DNA of 64,000 bases from SpSt-600 sp042408195 (GCA_042408195.1 JBHOQL010000001.1:4944-68943); one strand, 5' to 3'. Positions 33,126-42,813 are shown, numbered from the stretch's first letter. Notes: generated by a model from the sequence alone, not told the origin. Numbers and translations: made by a program.

Positions 33126-34040
33126 ATGCCGCATATCCCGGTGCTACTGGAGGAAGTTGTAAAAGGGTTGGCTGTAAAGCCAGGAGGCCTCTACATAGAT
33201 GCTACTGTGGGGGAAGGAGGCCACGCTGAAGCCATCCTGGAGGCCTCCTCGCCAGACGGTTGCCTCCTGGGAATTGATGTAGATGATGAAGCCTTGAAGA
33301 GGGCTTCGGAAAGGCTTGCTCGCTTCAAGGGGAGGGTAGCTTTAGTCAGAGCCAGTTACAGAGATTTAGCCAGTGTAGCCAGAAAAGAGGGATTTTTCCA
33401 GGTGGACGGGATCCTCTTTGACCTGGGATTCGCCTACTTTCAGGTGGAAGACCCTGCAAGGGGATTCTCTTTCTATCTGGACGGCCCTTTAGATATGCGT
33501 TACGATCGCACCAGCAAGCTCTCAGCCCACCATATCGTCAACCAAATACCGGAGGAAGAGTTGGCAAACATCATCCGGAATTATGGTGAAGAGCCAAGGG
33601 CCCGTCGTATAGCTAAAGCCATAGTACAAGCTCGCCCCATCCGTTCAACCCTGGAGTTGGCCAGAGTGGTGGAACAAGTGGTGGGCTCGAGGGGCAAAAT
33701 CCATCCGGCCACGCGGGTATTTCAGGCCATCCGCATAGCCGTCAATCGAGAACTGGATAATCTCAAGGAAGCATTGCCTCAGGCTGTAGAACTCCTGAAG
33801 CCTGGAGGGCGGATTGCGGTGATTTCCTTCCACTCCTTAGAGGACCGCATCGCTAAAGAGTTTTTCCGGCAAGAATCGAGGGATTGTATATGCCCTCCAG
33901 AGATGCCTGTGTGCGTGTGCAAACACAGAGCAACCCTTAGGGTTGTGACATCGAAGCCTATAACACCCTCCCCGAAAGAGGTTGAAGCCAACCCCAGAAG
34001 CAGGAGTGCTAAACTCCGAATCGCCGAAAGGAGGCCTTAG
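33126..34040 (+). CDS. rsmH: 16S rRNA (cytosine(1402)-N4)-methyltransferase
   Basis: 304-residue RsmH/MraW. The opening HIPVLLEEVV, the SAM-binding loop DATVGEGGHAEAIL, GILFDLGFAYFQVE and the C-terminal NPRSRSAKLR are diagnostic. The family SSxQ-type segment is here FAYFQVED, a mild variant of the usual LGVSSxQLD. It N4-methylates C1402 of 16S rRNA in the P site. Translation is coupled to mraZ and ftsL with almost no spacing. Confidence 0.95.
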   Translation: MPHIPVLLEEVVKGLAVKPGGLYIDATVGEGGHAEAILEASSPDGCLLGIDVDDEALKRASERLARFKGRVALVRASYRDLASVARKEGFFQVDGILFDLGFAYFQVEDPARGFSFYLDGPLDMRYDRTSKLSAHHIVNQIPEEELANIIRNYGEEPRARRIAKAIVQARPIRSTLELARVVEQVVGSRGKIHPATRVFQAIRIAVNRELDNLKEALPQAVELLKPGGRIAVISFHSLEDRIAKEFFRQESRDCICPPEMPVCVCKHRATLRVVTSKPITPSPKEVEANPRSRSAKLRIAERRP

Positions 34041-34352
34041 ATGAGGAATGAGGTTTTCCCCCTTCCCGAAGTGAAAATCCAGGTTGTAGGAATTGATAGA
34101 ATTGCGGAGAAATTGGGCATGTTTTTGCTTCTCCTTACTTCCTTAATTATAATAGTTGCGTGGCTAGGTTTTGCAGCCCGCGCTGAAAAAACTGCCTTGG
34201 AGGTTGAAGCCCAGACTTTGAAAGCTCAGACTCTGCGCTTGAGAGATGCAAATATCGCACTTCTGGAACGAGTTTACAAAGCGCGCCTTCTGGCGGAAGC
34301 TCCAGGTTTCTTCCATTCCAGGAATTGGGAAGTGCTCGCCCGTGGGCCATGA
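34041..34352 (+). CDS. ftsL: FtsL-like division protein
   Basis: 103-residue bitopic membrane protein with a short cytoplasmic N-terminus, one transmembrane segment (about 27-46) and a short leucine-rich coiled coil (about 50-85). Sequence similarity to known FtsL is weak, as is usual. The call rests on size, topology and its fixed place between rsmH and ftsI. Its role would be to scaffold FtsQ, FtsB and the FtsW/FtsI synthase at the septum. Confidence 0.75.
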   Translation: MRNEVFPLPEVKIQVVGIDRIAEKLGMFLLLLTSLIIIVAWLGFAARAEKTALEVEAQTLKAQTLRLRDANIALLERVYKARLLAEAPGFFHSRNWEVLARGP

Positions 34353-34361
34353 GGAATTGAA

Positions 34362-36152
34362 ATGTCCAGAAGATCCCTTTTTCCAAGCTTCAAGGCCGAG
34401 CAGAGGATAAAGCTTGGTGGCTTTATTATAGCTATTACAGCTGTGGTTTTCCTTTCCAGAACAGCTCAGCTCATGCTCAATCCTACGCCTCAGCTTCGGG
34501 AGGAGGTGGAAAACCTGGCCTACGCTTCGGAAGCTTATCAGCCCCCACCTCCTACCAGAGGTCTCATCTTCGACCGCAAAGGCTACCCTTTGGTCCTCAA
34601 TAGCCTGCACTACCGGCTTGCTGCCTATGTGGACCGCATAAGGGCTGAGGGAGTTGAGCGCTATATAATCGCCAGGAAGCTGGCTCACATTCTCAACCGA
34701 AGTGAAGAAGAACTAAAAAGCTGCCTTGAAAAATACAAAGTAAGGCAGGATGGCTCTGTTACCCTCAATTATTACTGCTTGCTGGCTCAAGAAATGGATG
34801 AAGAACAAAGGAAAAACTTGGAATCGGTCCTGATGAACGCTTTCGGAGAAGACGGGAAGCTTCCGGGCTGGTTGGGTTTTGAGGCTTTCTCCACCCGTTT
34901 CCACCCTGAGGGAAGGCTCGCCTCCCATGTGTTGGGCTCCTATTTGCCCCAAGGAGATATAAAACTCGGGTTGGAATACTCTTACGATGCCTACCTTTCG
35001 GGTAGGGAAAAGCCCTCCCCGAGCTTATTGGTGAGAGAAGTCGATTTGCCCTTAGCTCAAACTGGCAGCGGCTGCAGCCTAGTCCTTACCCTTGATCGGG
35101 ATGTCCAGAGGGCGGCAGAGGAAATCCTTAAGGAAACGATATTTACTTCCGGTGCTCAGAGTGGAACAATCGTAGTTATGGACACCACCACAGGGGAAGT
35201 TCTGGCCATGGCCGGCTACCCCGATTTCGATCCCGACGCGCCAGCCGAATCGCCTCAGGAGTTCCTGAAAAATCCAGCCATAAGCTCAGTATATGAGCCC
35301 GGCTCGGTCTTTAAGTTGATTACTTATGCAGCAGCCCTTGACTCAGGCCTCATAAATCCGAACTCACCCTTTTACGACGAGGGTTTCATAAACGTGGGCG
35401 GGCACATCATCAGGAATTTCGGAGGAGCCTCCTATGGAAATGTGGATGCGACAAAAGCCCTGGCCCTTTCTATAAATGTGGTAGCCGTCAAAATAAATCT
35501 GGCCCTCGGTCCCCAGGTTTACTACACTTACCTCAGGCGCTTCGGCTTTGATACCCGCACGGGGATAGACCTCCCAGGAGAAAGCTACCCGATAGTCAGG
35601 TTCCCTGGAGAAACAGGCTGGGCATACGTAGATCTGGGAACCAACTCCTTCGGACAGGGGGTGTCTGTCACTCCCATTCAAATGACAGCGGCCATAGCGG
35701 CCATCGCCAACGAAGGCTTGCTCATGAAGCCAAGGGTAGTTTCGGGGATGGTCTGCGATGGAAAATTCTACCAGTTACCCCCAGAAAAATATGTGGTACG
35801 TAGAGCCATATCTCCTGAAAGCGCCAGATTGCTCACCCAGATGATGGTAGGGGTAGTGGAATATTGGAAGAAATATGCCGACGTTCCGGGGTATTCCGCA
35901 GCAGGAAAGAGTGGGACAGCCGAGATTCCAACTTTTTATGGCTACGAAAAAAACCAACCTACTATAGTCTCATTTGGGGGGTTCGTCCCAGCTCGGGACC
36001 CTAAAGTAGCCATATTGGTTAAAATTGACAAGCCAACAGTTAAAACAACCGGCATAGAGGTAGCAGCCCCAGCCTTTGCCAAACTTGCCCACCGAACTAT
36101 GAGGATTCTGGGGGTGCCACCCGATGAGCCGGAAGAACTTAAAAGCAGGTGA
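34362..36152 (+). CDS. ftsI: Penicillin-binding protein, FtsI/PBP2-type transpeptidase
   Basis: 596-residue class B PBP with one N-terminal transmembrane segment (about 18-34), a pedestal domain beginning with TRGLIFDRKGYPL, and a transpeptidase domain. The nucleophile is S315 in EPGSVFKLIT (SxxK). SxN is at S370-N372 and KSGT at 516-519. It cross-links septal peptidoglycan with FtsW as glycosyltransferase partner. No PASTA domain is seen after the KSGT motif. It is followed by murF, where murE would be expected. Confidence 0.93.
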   Translation: MSRRSLFPSFKAEQRIKLGGFIIAITAVVFLSRTAQLMLNPTPQLREEVENLAYASEAYQPPPPTRGLIFDRKGYPLVLNSLHYRLAAYVDRIRAEGVERYIIARKLAHILNRSEEELKSCLEKYKVRQDGSVTLNYYCLLAQEMDEEQRKNLESVLMNAFGEDGKLPGWLGFEAFSTRFHPEGRLASHVLGSYLPQGDIKLGLEYSYDAYLSGREKPSPSLLVREVDLPLAQTGSGCSLVLTLDRDVQRAAEEILKETIFTSGAQSGTIVVMDTTTGEVLAMAGYPDFDPDAPAESPQEFLKNPAISSVYEPGSVFKLITYAAALDSGLINPNSPFYDEGFINVGGHIIRNFGGASYGNVDATKALALSINVVAVKINLALGPQVYYTYLRRFGFDTRTGIDLPGESYPIVRFPGETGWAYVDLGTNSFGQGVSVTPIQMTAAIAAIANEGLLMKPRVVSGMVCDGKFYQLPPEKYVVRRAISPESARLLTQMMVGVVEYWKKYADVPGYSAAGKSGTAEIPTFYGYEKNQPTIVSFGGFVPARDPKVAILVKIDKPTVKTTGIEVAAPAFAKLAHRTMRILGVPPDEPEELKSR

Positions 36153-36158
36153 TGGGAG

Positions 36159-37583
36159 ATGATCGGCCTGAGAGAGCTTGTAGAAGCTCTGGCCGGAGAA
36201 AAGCCTCCAGAGGAAATTGTACCTCCCATTCGCTTTTCCGAAGCAGTGATTGATTCACGGCAGGCTAGGGAGAGCTCCCTCTTCATAGCCCTCAAAGGGG
36301 AAAACACCGATGGACACCTGTTCGTTAGGGAGTCCTTTAGCCGAGGCGCCATCGCTGCTCTGGTGGAAAGAGAACCCGAATTCCAGTGCCAGATCCTTGA
36401 CCTAAGGGTGAAGCCAGTGCAATGGCCCGAAAAGAGGGTGGAGCTTCCCCTCTGCCTCCTAGTTCCCGAAACCCTGAAGGCCCTTCAAAAGGCAGCCGCC
36501 TTTTGGCGGCGCCAGAATATGGTTCGGGTTGTGGGTGTGACAGGAAGCATCGGTAAGACCACTACCAAAGAATTAATAGCTTCGGTCCTATCCAGGCGTT
36601 TCAGGACCCTTAAGAGTTACGGCAATTACAACAACGAGATCGGCCTTCCCCTCACCTTGCTCCACCTTGGCCCCGAACACGAAAGGGTAGTACTGGAAAT
36701 GGGCATGTATGCTCTGGGGGAGATAGCATTACTGGCGGAAATCGCCCTCCCAGCTGTGGGAGTCGTGACTTGTGTGGAGCCCGTGCACCTTGAACGGTTA
36801 GGTACGATAGAGAGGATAGCCCAGGCCAAAGCCGAGCTGGTAGAAGCCCTACCTCCGGACGGCGTGGCTGTTCTCAATTACGATGACGAAAGGGTGCGGG
36901 CGATGAAGGTAAAAACCCGAGCCCGGGTTTTCTACTACGGCCTTGACTCTCGGGCTGACCTCTGGGCTGATGAAATCCAAAGCGAAGGGTTGGCAGGGGT
37001 CCGCTTCCGTTTCCACTACGGGAAAGAAGTCATCCATGCTCGAATACCGCTGCTGGGGAGGCACAGTGTCCACACTGCTCTGGCAGCAGCATCGGTGGGG
37101 CTCTTGGAGGGGCTCTCGTGGGGGGAGATAATGGCTGGCCTGAGGGACACTTCAGCACAGGTAAGGTTGATGGCTGTAAAGGGAGTGAAAAATACCACAA
37201 TTCTGGACGACACATACAACGCTAGTCCTCCTTCAACCCTTGCAGCTTTGAGTGTCTTGGGGGAGCTTCCCGGAAGACGCATTGCAGTCTTGGGGGATAT
37301 GCTGGAACTGGGATCTTACGAGGAGGAGGGACATCGGAAAGTAGGGAGGAAAGCAGTAGAAGTGGCTTCAATACTGATCACTGTCGGGCCCAGGGCCAGG
37401 ATAATAGCCCAGGAAGCACTGGCCTGCGGCATGCCACCCGAAAGGGTCCGCAGCTTTGAATCCAACGAGGAAGCTATTAAACTGCTCTTGGAAATCTTAG
37501 AACCGGGAGATTTGGTGCTGGTCAAAGGTTCGAGGGCCATGAAAATGGAAGAAATCGTCAAATCAATTATGGCGAGGGATTGA
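36159..37583 (+). CDS. murF: UDP-MurNAc-tripeptide-D-Ala-D-Ala ligase
   Basis: 474-residue Mur ligase that adds D-Ala-D-Ala to the UDP-MurNAc-tripeptide. The ATP loop GVTGSIGKTTTKELI, the murF-type YGNYNNEIGLPLTLL, and TILDDTYNASPPSTLAAL are diagnostic for MurF rather than MurE; MurE would show an amino-acid-specific motif instead. It lies 6 bases after ftsI. murE is absent between them and elsewhere in this window. Confidence 0.93.
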   Translation: MIGLRELVEALAGEKPPEEIVPPIRFSEAVIDSRQARESSLFIALKGENTDGHLFVRESFSRGAIAALVEREPEFQCQILDLRVKPVQWPEKRVELPLCLLVPETLKALQKAAAFWRRQNMVRVVGVTGSIGKTTTKELIASVLSRRFRTLKSYGNYNNEIGLPLTLLHLGPEHERVVLEMGMYALGEIALLAEIALPAVGVVTCVEPVHLERLGTIERIAQAKAELVEALPPDGVAVLNYDDERVRAMKVKTRARVFYYGLDSRADLWADEIQSEGLAGVRFRFHYGKEVIHARIPLLGRHSVHTALAAASVGLLEGLSWGEIMAGLRDTSAQVRLMAVKGVKNTTILDDTYNASPPSTLAALSVLGELPGRRIAVLGDMLELGSYEEEGHRKVGRKAVEVASILITVGPRARIIAQEALACGMPPERVRSFESNEEAIKLLLEILEPGDLVLVKGSRAMKMEEIVKSIMARD

Positions 37584-37584
37584 G

Positions 37585-38583
37585 ATGTCTTACGCCCTTG
37601 CGCTCGGGACTGTTTCCTTCCTCCTGGCTTTCATTTGGGGTAGACCTCTAATTGAATTCCTTAGGAGCCGAGGGATCGGAAAACAGATAAAGGTAAACGG
37701 CCCCAGCTCGCACATGAGCAAAATGGGAACCCCCACCATGGGCGGAATCATGATAATAATCCCGGTCCTTTTAATAACTTTAGTGCTCAACATCTTCAGC
37801 CTGCTGGGGATGACTCTCCTCGGCCGGTCCATCTTGGTGCCCCTCGGGGTAATGGTAAGCTACGGCATACTGGGCGCAATTGATGATTGGGAAGGTTTAA
37901 AAGGACAGAGGAGAGGAGAAGGTCTGAGAGCGAGAGTAAAATTCTTGGGCCAGGTGCTTCTGGCTTTCATTACCGCTTTGATGATTTACTACGGTCTCGG
38001 CCTAAGGGTAGTAGCTATCCCGACAGTGCCCCGAATGATAGACCTTGGCCTTTGGTATATACCTATAGCCATGTTCATAATAGTAGGCACATCCAATGCC
38101 GTCAACCTCACCGATGGGCTGGACGGATTAGCCGGGAATGTGGCAGCCATCGCTTTTGCCGCCTATGGAGTTATTGCTTACCTTCAGGGACAAATCTACC
38201 TGGCAAGGTTCTGCTTTACGGTGGTGGGAGCCTTGTTGGCCTTTCTTTGGTACAACTCTTACCCGGCCGAACTCTTCATGGGCGATACTGGCTCGCTATC
38301 AATCGGGGCCACTCTCGGAGTGGTAGCTCTAATGACCGGCCAATGGCTTCTGCTACCCGTTATAGGCTTCATATTCGTAGCCGAGGTCCTATCGGTAATA
38401 ATCCAAGTAGCTTACTTCAAGTACACGAAATCACGCTACGGCCAGGGCAAAAGGGTCTTTAAAATGGCCCCCCTCCATCACCACTTTGAACTCATGGGAT
38501 GGTCCGAAACCCACATAACCCAACGCTTCTGGCTTATAGCTGTCCTTATGGCCATGCTGGGGATCGCCCTGGCCTTGATTTAA
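37585..38583 (+). CDS. mraY: Phospho-N-acetylmuramoyl-pentapeptide-transferase
   Basis: 332-residue integral membrane enzyme that makes lipid I from UDP-MurNAc-pentapeptide and undecaprenyl phosphate. About ten membrane helices are seen. Catalytic Asp motifs are GAIDDWEG, NLTDGLDGLAG and FMGDTGSLSIG, and the HHHFELMGWSE motif is near the C-terminus. Start ATG 37585 follows the murF stop by one base. Confidence 0.96.
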   Translation: MSYALALGTVSFLLAFIWGRPLIEFLRSRGIGKQIKVNGPSSHMSKMGTPTMGGIMIIIPVLLITLVLNIFSLLGMTLLGRSILVPLGVMVSYGILGAIDDWEGLKGQRRGEGLRARVKFLGQVLLAFITALMIYYGLGLRVVAIPTVPRMIDLGLWYIPIAMFIIVGTSNAVNLTDGLDGLAGNVAAIAFAAYGVIAYLQGQIYLARFCFTVVGALLAFLWYNSYPAELFMGDTGSLSIGATLGVVALMTGQWLLLPVIGFIFVAEVLSVIIQVAYFKYTKSRYGQGKRVFKMAPLHHHFELMGWSETHITQRFWLIAVLMAMLGIALALI

Positions 38584-38596
38584 GGGGGAGAGGCTT

Positions 38597-39982
38597 ATGG
38601 AGTTTGAAGGGTTGAGAGCAACGATAATAGGTCTAGCAAGAGAAGGCACAGCTTTGGCCCGCTTCCTGGCCGAAAGAGGTGCCGAGGTGACCGTTAGCGA
38701 TATAAAAGGGGAGGAAGAGCTTGAGGAGAGGATGGTTTCCCTTGCCCGCTTACCTGTCCGATTCGTCTTAGGAAAACACCCTCTAAGCTTGCTAAACGAG
38801 ACCGATGTTCTGTTCATCAGCCCAGGGGTGCCTTTTGAAATCCCCATAGTCCAAGAGGCTCGAAAGCGCGGCATACCCGTAAGTGGAGAATCCAGGCTCT
38901 TCTGCGAACTGTGCCCAGCTCCCGTAATCGGTATAACAGGCTCCAGCGGCAAAACCACCACTACTACCATAACGGGTGAAATGCTTAAGGAGACGGGGCT
39001 CTCTACCTGGGTTGGAGGGAACATCGGACGTCCCCTCATAGAACATCTGGAAGAAATCCAGCCCCAGGACAGGGTAGTGATGGAGCTTTCAAGCTTTCAA
39101 CTCAAACTTTTCGGCCCGGATTTCGGCTTCAAGCCCCTAAGCCCTCCCGTCGCTGCTGTGCTCAATATCACGCCCAATCACCTGGACCGCCACCCTTCCA
39201 TGGAAGATTACGTACAGTCTAAGAAGAACATCTTCCTTCACCAAAAAGAGGACGGAGTAGCTGTATTCGGCTATGACAATGCCATCACCCGAAGCCTGGC
39301 CTCCGAGGCCAAAGGTCGTGTATGGTTCTTCGGCCTCAGCGAACTTGCCGAAGGGGCATTCCTGCGAGATGAGGTGCTCGTCCTAAAGGTGGGTGGAATT
39401 GAGTTGGAAATCTGCAAAACCGGGGAAATCAAGATGCTGGGAAAGCACAACGTGGCCAACCTTTTGGCTGCTTCTCTTCTGGCTTTCATCGGCGGAGCAG
39501 ATATTGAAGCTATAAGGAGTGTAGCCACTAGTTTCAAGGGGGTCGAGCACCGTCTGGAATTTGTGCGCGAAGTTCGGGGAGTCCGCTACTACAACGATTC
39601 CATCGCTACCTCCCCCGAAAGGGTAGTGGCTGCTCTTAATTCCTTTGATGGCTCCATAATTCTCTTGGCCGGGGGTAAAGATAAGAACTTGCCTTGGGAT
39701 GAAATGGCCGAGCTTGCCGCGAAGAAGGTCCGGCACCTTGTACTCTTCGGAGAGGCGGTGCCAAAGATAGAGCGAGCGATAAGGGAGGCCTGCCTGCGTC
39801 TTGGGTCAGAAGGTCCTGGCATTTCTATCTGCTCAACCCTTGAGGAGGCGGTTGAGGAAGCGGCTAGGATAGCAAGGCCCGGAGAAATTGTCCTCCTCTC
39901 GCCTGGAGGAACGAGCTTTGATGCTTTCAGAGATTACGCCCACAGGGGCGAGCGCTTCAAAGAGCTCGTGTCCAGACTGTAG
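38597..39982 (+). CDS. murD: UDP-MurNAc-L-alanine:D-glutamate ligase
   Basis: 461-residue Mur ligase adding D-Glu to UDP-MurNAc-L-Ala. The N-terminal Rossmann-like start LRATIIGLAREGTAL, the ATP loop GITGSSGKTTTTTITGEML, the LNITPNHLDRHPSMEDYV segment and the C-terminal LLAGGKDKNLPW are family marks. Normal length. A ribosome site GGGGGAGAGG precedes its ATG. Confidence 0.95.
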   Translation: MEFEGLRATIIGLAREGTALARFLAERGAEVTVSDIKGEEELEERMVSLARLPVRFVLGKHPLSLLNETDVLFISPGVPFEIPIVQEARKRGIPVSGESRLFCELCPAPVIGITGSSGKTTTTTITGEMLKETGLSTWVGGNIGRPLIEHLEEIQPQDRVVMELSSFQLKLFGPDFGFKPLSPPVAAVLNITPNHLDRHPSMEDYVQSKKNIFLHQKEDGVAVFGYDNAITRSLASEAKGRVWFFGLSELAEGAFLRDEVLVLKVGGIELEICKTGEIKMLGKHNVANLLAASLLAFIGGADIEAIRSVATSFKGVEHRLEFVREVRGVRYYNDSIATSPERVVAALNSFDGSIILLAGGKDKNLPWDEMAELAAKKVRHLVLFGEAVPKIERAIREACLRLGSEGPGISICSTLEEAVEEAARIARPGEIVLLSPGGTSFDAFRDYAHRGERFKELVSRL

Positions 39983-39994
39983 GAGCACACCGGA

Positions 39995-41194
39995 ATGCGT
40001 CAGAGGTCCAATCTGGATTACATCCTGCTAACAGCGGTAGCGTTGCTGGTGATCATCAGCTTAATGATGATGCACAGCGCAAGCGTGCATCTCTTCGCTT
40101 TCAGGGGGTATGGAAGCCCTGAACGCTTCTTTACTCAGCAGCTCGTGGGGGTCATAGCAGGTCTGGGAGCTATGGGGATTGCCTTGTTGATAGATTACCG
40201 GCTGCTCAAGCGCTTTTCGGTGTTTATAATGATGGCCATCCTTTTCCTCCTCATCCTTGTGAACCTTAGAGGGACAGGGCGCTGGCTTTTCCAGACCAAG
40301 GCGGGGTTCTCCCTGCAGCCCAGCGAGTTTGCCAGGCTTGGCACCATCATTTACGCAGCTCACTGGCTTTCATCCCGCAGGGAAAGCCTTTCTTCTCTAA
40401 CCAGAGGCCTCATCCCATTTGCTATAATAGTGGGAACCGTTACTGGCCTCGTCGTTCTCCAGCCCGATCTTTCAATGGCAGCTCTTATAGCCCTGACCGG
40501 AGTGATCATGTTCTTTATTGCTGGAGCCAACTTTTTCCAGTGGGCAGGCAGCCTCCTCATGGGAAGTGCCGCAGCAGTAACCGTAATCCAGATGGGGATC
40601 TTCCGCTACGCCCAGAAGAGAATCCTCCTTTGGGAACAAGTGCAGCGCTTTCTGAAAGGAGAACCCATATCCCCTGAATACATGAGCGAGCAACCTTTCC
40701 AGGCTCTCGGCGCTTTCGTAAGGGGTGGACTATGGGGAAAAGGGCTTGGACAAGCTTCCATAGCACCCATTATGCGGGATACTCTACCTTCCGACGGCAT
40801 TATGTGCCTTGTAGCTGAAGAGCTCGGCTTCGTAGGATGCCTGGTGATTTTAATCCTGCTGGGTGTGATTGTCTTCAGAGGCCTTGCCATTGCCTCAAAG
40901 ACTGAGGATCTCTTCGGTAAACTCATAGCTTCGGGGTTCTGCTGGAGCCTCGCCCTCCAGGCCTTCATCCACATGGCGAGCCTAATCGGTCTGATACCTA
41001 TGACGGGAATGGTCTTCCCCTTCCTGAGCCTGGGAGGCTCCGCTATGGTGACTTCCATGACCGGAATCGGCCTTCTCATGAACATATCAGCCGGGGAAAG
41101 AAGGAGAAGTAAAAGTGCGGTTTATCATTACGGGTGGTGGAACAGGGGGTCACGTTTATCCCGCGCTTGCCGTAGCCGAAAGGCTAAAAGATAG
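39995..41194 (+). CDS. ftsW: SEDS peptidoglycan glycosyltransferase FtsW
   Basis: 399 residues with about ten membrane helices. It polymerises lipid II at the septum with FtsI. The region LPSDGIMCLVAEELG places D267 at the catalytic Asp of SEDS proteins, but with a three-residue deletion relative to the common EAHTDF. VFPFLSLGGSAM replaces the usual PxISYGGSS. The last ~26 residues after GERRRSK lie in an 80-base overlap with murG and are basic and unlike typical tails. A shift of frame by one base near 41095-41108 would give a TAA at 41109-41111 and remove the overlap; a real long overlap or a sequencing error are both possible. Confidence 0.9.
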   Translation: MRQRSNLDYILLTAVALLVIISLMMMHSASVHLFAFRGYGSPERFFTQQLVGVIAGLGAMGIALLIDYRLLKRFSVFIMMAILFLLILVNLRGTGRWLFQTKAGFSLQPSEFARLGTIIYAAHWLSSRRESLSSLTRGLIPFAIIVGTVTGLVVLQPDLSMAALIALTGVIMFFIAGANFFQWAGSLLMGSAAAVTVIQMGIFRYAQKRILLWEQVQRFLKGEPISPEYMSEQPFQALGAFVRGGLWGKGLGQASIAPIMRDTLPSDGIMCLVAEELGFVGCLVILILLGVIVFRGLAIASKTEDLFGKLIASGFCWSLALQAFIHMASLIGLIPMTGMVFPFLSLGGSAMVTSMTGIGLLMNISAGERRRSKSAVYHYGWWNRGSRLSRACRSRKAKR

Positions 41195-42206
41195 CCGAAT
41201 TCTATATGTGGGAACTCCCTCAGGTCTTGAGCGGGAAATTGCCTCCCGCTGGGGGTTGTCTTTTCGGGAGGTTTCATCAGCTCCTTTCCGGGGAATGAAC
41301 CCCCTCCGTCAGGCGTTGAACCTCCTGCAGGTCCTAAAGGGAATTTGGGAGGCTTGGAAGATTGTGGGGGAATTTTCACCTCATGCTATCTTTGCCACCG
41401 GAGGTTATGTTTCTGTCCCGGTGGTCCTGGCGGGAAAGCTCCAGGGCGTTCCCTCGCTGGTTTACCTTCCAGATCTGGAACCGGGCCTAGCGGTGCGGGT
41501 CCTTTCCTATTTGGCCACCAAGGTGGCTGTGACTTTCCCAGAAGTATTGAGGTTTTTCCCCCCCGAAAAGGCAGTGGTGACTGGGTATCCGGTTCGGAGG
41601 GAACTGCTGGAAGCCACCCCCGAGGAGGGAAGGAGGTTCTTTGATCTGGAAGATGGGCTGAAGACGGTGCTGGTTTTCGGTGGAAGCAGGGGCGCCAGGA
41701 GCATAAATAAGGCCTTGGCTAATTCCCTTGAGGCCCTTCTGGGTCGGTGCCAAGTAATCCACATATCGGGCCAGCTTGATTACGAAGAGATGAAAGCTGT
41801 GGAGAGCTCGCTACCAGAAGAAAAGAGGAAACGCTATAGGGTTTATCCTTACCTGCACCGTGAGATGGGGTTAGCCTTCGCCGCAGCCGATTTAGTGGTT
41901 TCAAGGGCTGGAGCCGCTACCCTTGGCGAGTTCCCCATTCTGGGCAAGCCAGCCGTGCTTATCCCTTATCCTTACGCCGGAGGACATCAGGAACGGAATG
42001 CCAAGTTTCTAGCAGAAAGGGGAGCTGCCCTGGTAATCCGGGACTCCGAACTCAACAGGGCTTTCCTTCCCACCATCTTGAGTCTCCTTGATGACGAAGA
42101 GCGGCTCAGAATCATGAAAGAAAGGGCACAGGCTCTTGCATCCCCAGGAGCTGCTGAAAGGCTGGGGGAAATTCTGGTATCCTTAGCAATTAACAGAGGA
42201 GCTTAA
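41115..42206 (+). CDS. murG: UDP-GlcNAc:lipid I GlcNAc transferase
   Basis: 363-residue GT-B glycosyltransferase that converts lipid I to lipid II. Start GTG 41115 gives MRFIITGGGTGGHVYPALAVAE, the canonical N-terminus with the first glycine loop. Later comes VFGGSRGARSINKAL and the donor-site SRAGAATLGEFPILGKPAVLIPYP (split in two helices; about residues 262-285). The start is fixed by the N-terminal motif although it falls within ftsW's frame; GGAG lies about ten bases upstream. Confidence 0.95.
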   Translation: MRFIITGGGTGGHVYPALAVAERLKDSRILYVGTPSGLEREIASRWGLSFREVSSAPFRGMNPLRQALNLLQVLKGIWEAWKIVGEFSPHAIFATGGYVSVPVVLAGKLQGVPSLVYLPDLEPGLAVRVLSYLATKVAVTFPEVLRFFPPEKAVVTGYPVRRELLEATPEEGRRFFDLEDGLKTVLVFGGSRGARSINKALANSLEALLGRCQVIHISGQLDYEEMKAVESSLPEEKRKRYRVYPYLHREMGLAFAAADLVVSRAGAATLGEFPILGKPAVLIPYPYAGGHQERNAKFLAERGAALVIRDSELNRAFLPTILSLLDDEERLRIMKERAQALASPGAAERLGEILVSLAINRGA

Positions 42207-42210
42207 CCGA

Positions 42211-42798
42211 ATGATTGCCATAGAAGCAATCTTTGTGGCGATGATCTTGTTGTTTGGAATAGTCGGAATGGTCCGGGGCTGGGTGAGGGAACTTATCGCT
42301 ACCGCCAGCATAATAGTGGCCCTATTTATCCTCAACTCCCTGGTTATAACCCCTCCGGGTGTTTCCCCCGAAACCAAGGTGTTTATCCTGCTACCTTTCA
42401 TTTCCCAGCTCACCAGACGCCCTGTCACTGACCCCGTTACCCGACTGGTAGTGTACTTGTCCGTTTTCGGAATTGTCACTTTTTTCGGCTACTATGGCCC
42501 CACCGCAGTAAGAGGAGTAGCACCGATGCGGGGAATCTTTCAAAGGGCCAGGGTGGGTTGTCAAGAAGCTCTGCTGGGTTTTCTGGTGGGGCTTATAAAC
42601 GGCTACTTCATAGCCGGCACTATCTGGTATTACTTGCACGAAACCGGCTACCCTTTACCTCCCGGCATATGGAGCGGAACCCTGAGCAAGACAGCGGAGC
42701 AGATGATAAAATATCTTCCAGAAAACTTCCTTACGGGGTTAACCCTTTACGGAATAATGGCCATCTTGCTCATTTTTATCTTCGTGGCAGTCACCTGA
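42211..42798 (+). CDS. CvpA-like integral membrane protein
   Basis: 195 residues with four to five hydrophobic segments (about 5-25, 30-48, 78-95, 118-142, 175-195), beginning IEAIFVAMILLFGIVGMVRGWVREL, which resembles the CvpA domain (colicin V production/TMEM-like). Its function is unknown. It sits between murG and murC, with spacings of 4 and 15 bases, so a role in wall synthesis or division is likely. The family assignment is moderate, based on the N-terminal pattern only. Confidence 0.65.
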   Translation: MIAIEAIFVAMILLFGIVGMVRGWVRELIATASIIVALFILNSLVITPPGVSPETKVFILLPFISQLTRRPVTDPVTRLVVYLSVFGIVTFFGYYGPTAVRGVAPMRGIFQRARVGCQEALLGFLVGLINGYFIAGTIWYYLHETGYPLPPGIWSGTLSKTAEQMIKYLPENFLTGLTLYGIMAILLIFIFVAVT

Positions 42799-42813
42799 AA
42801 CGGGAGTGAAAGG

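Noticed and set aside
36626..37561. Long minus-strand open frames inside murF
   Set aside because: They are shadows of the murF codons and show no independent motifs.
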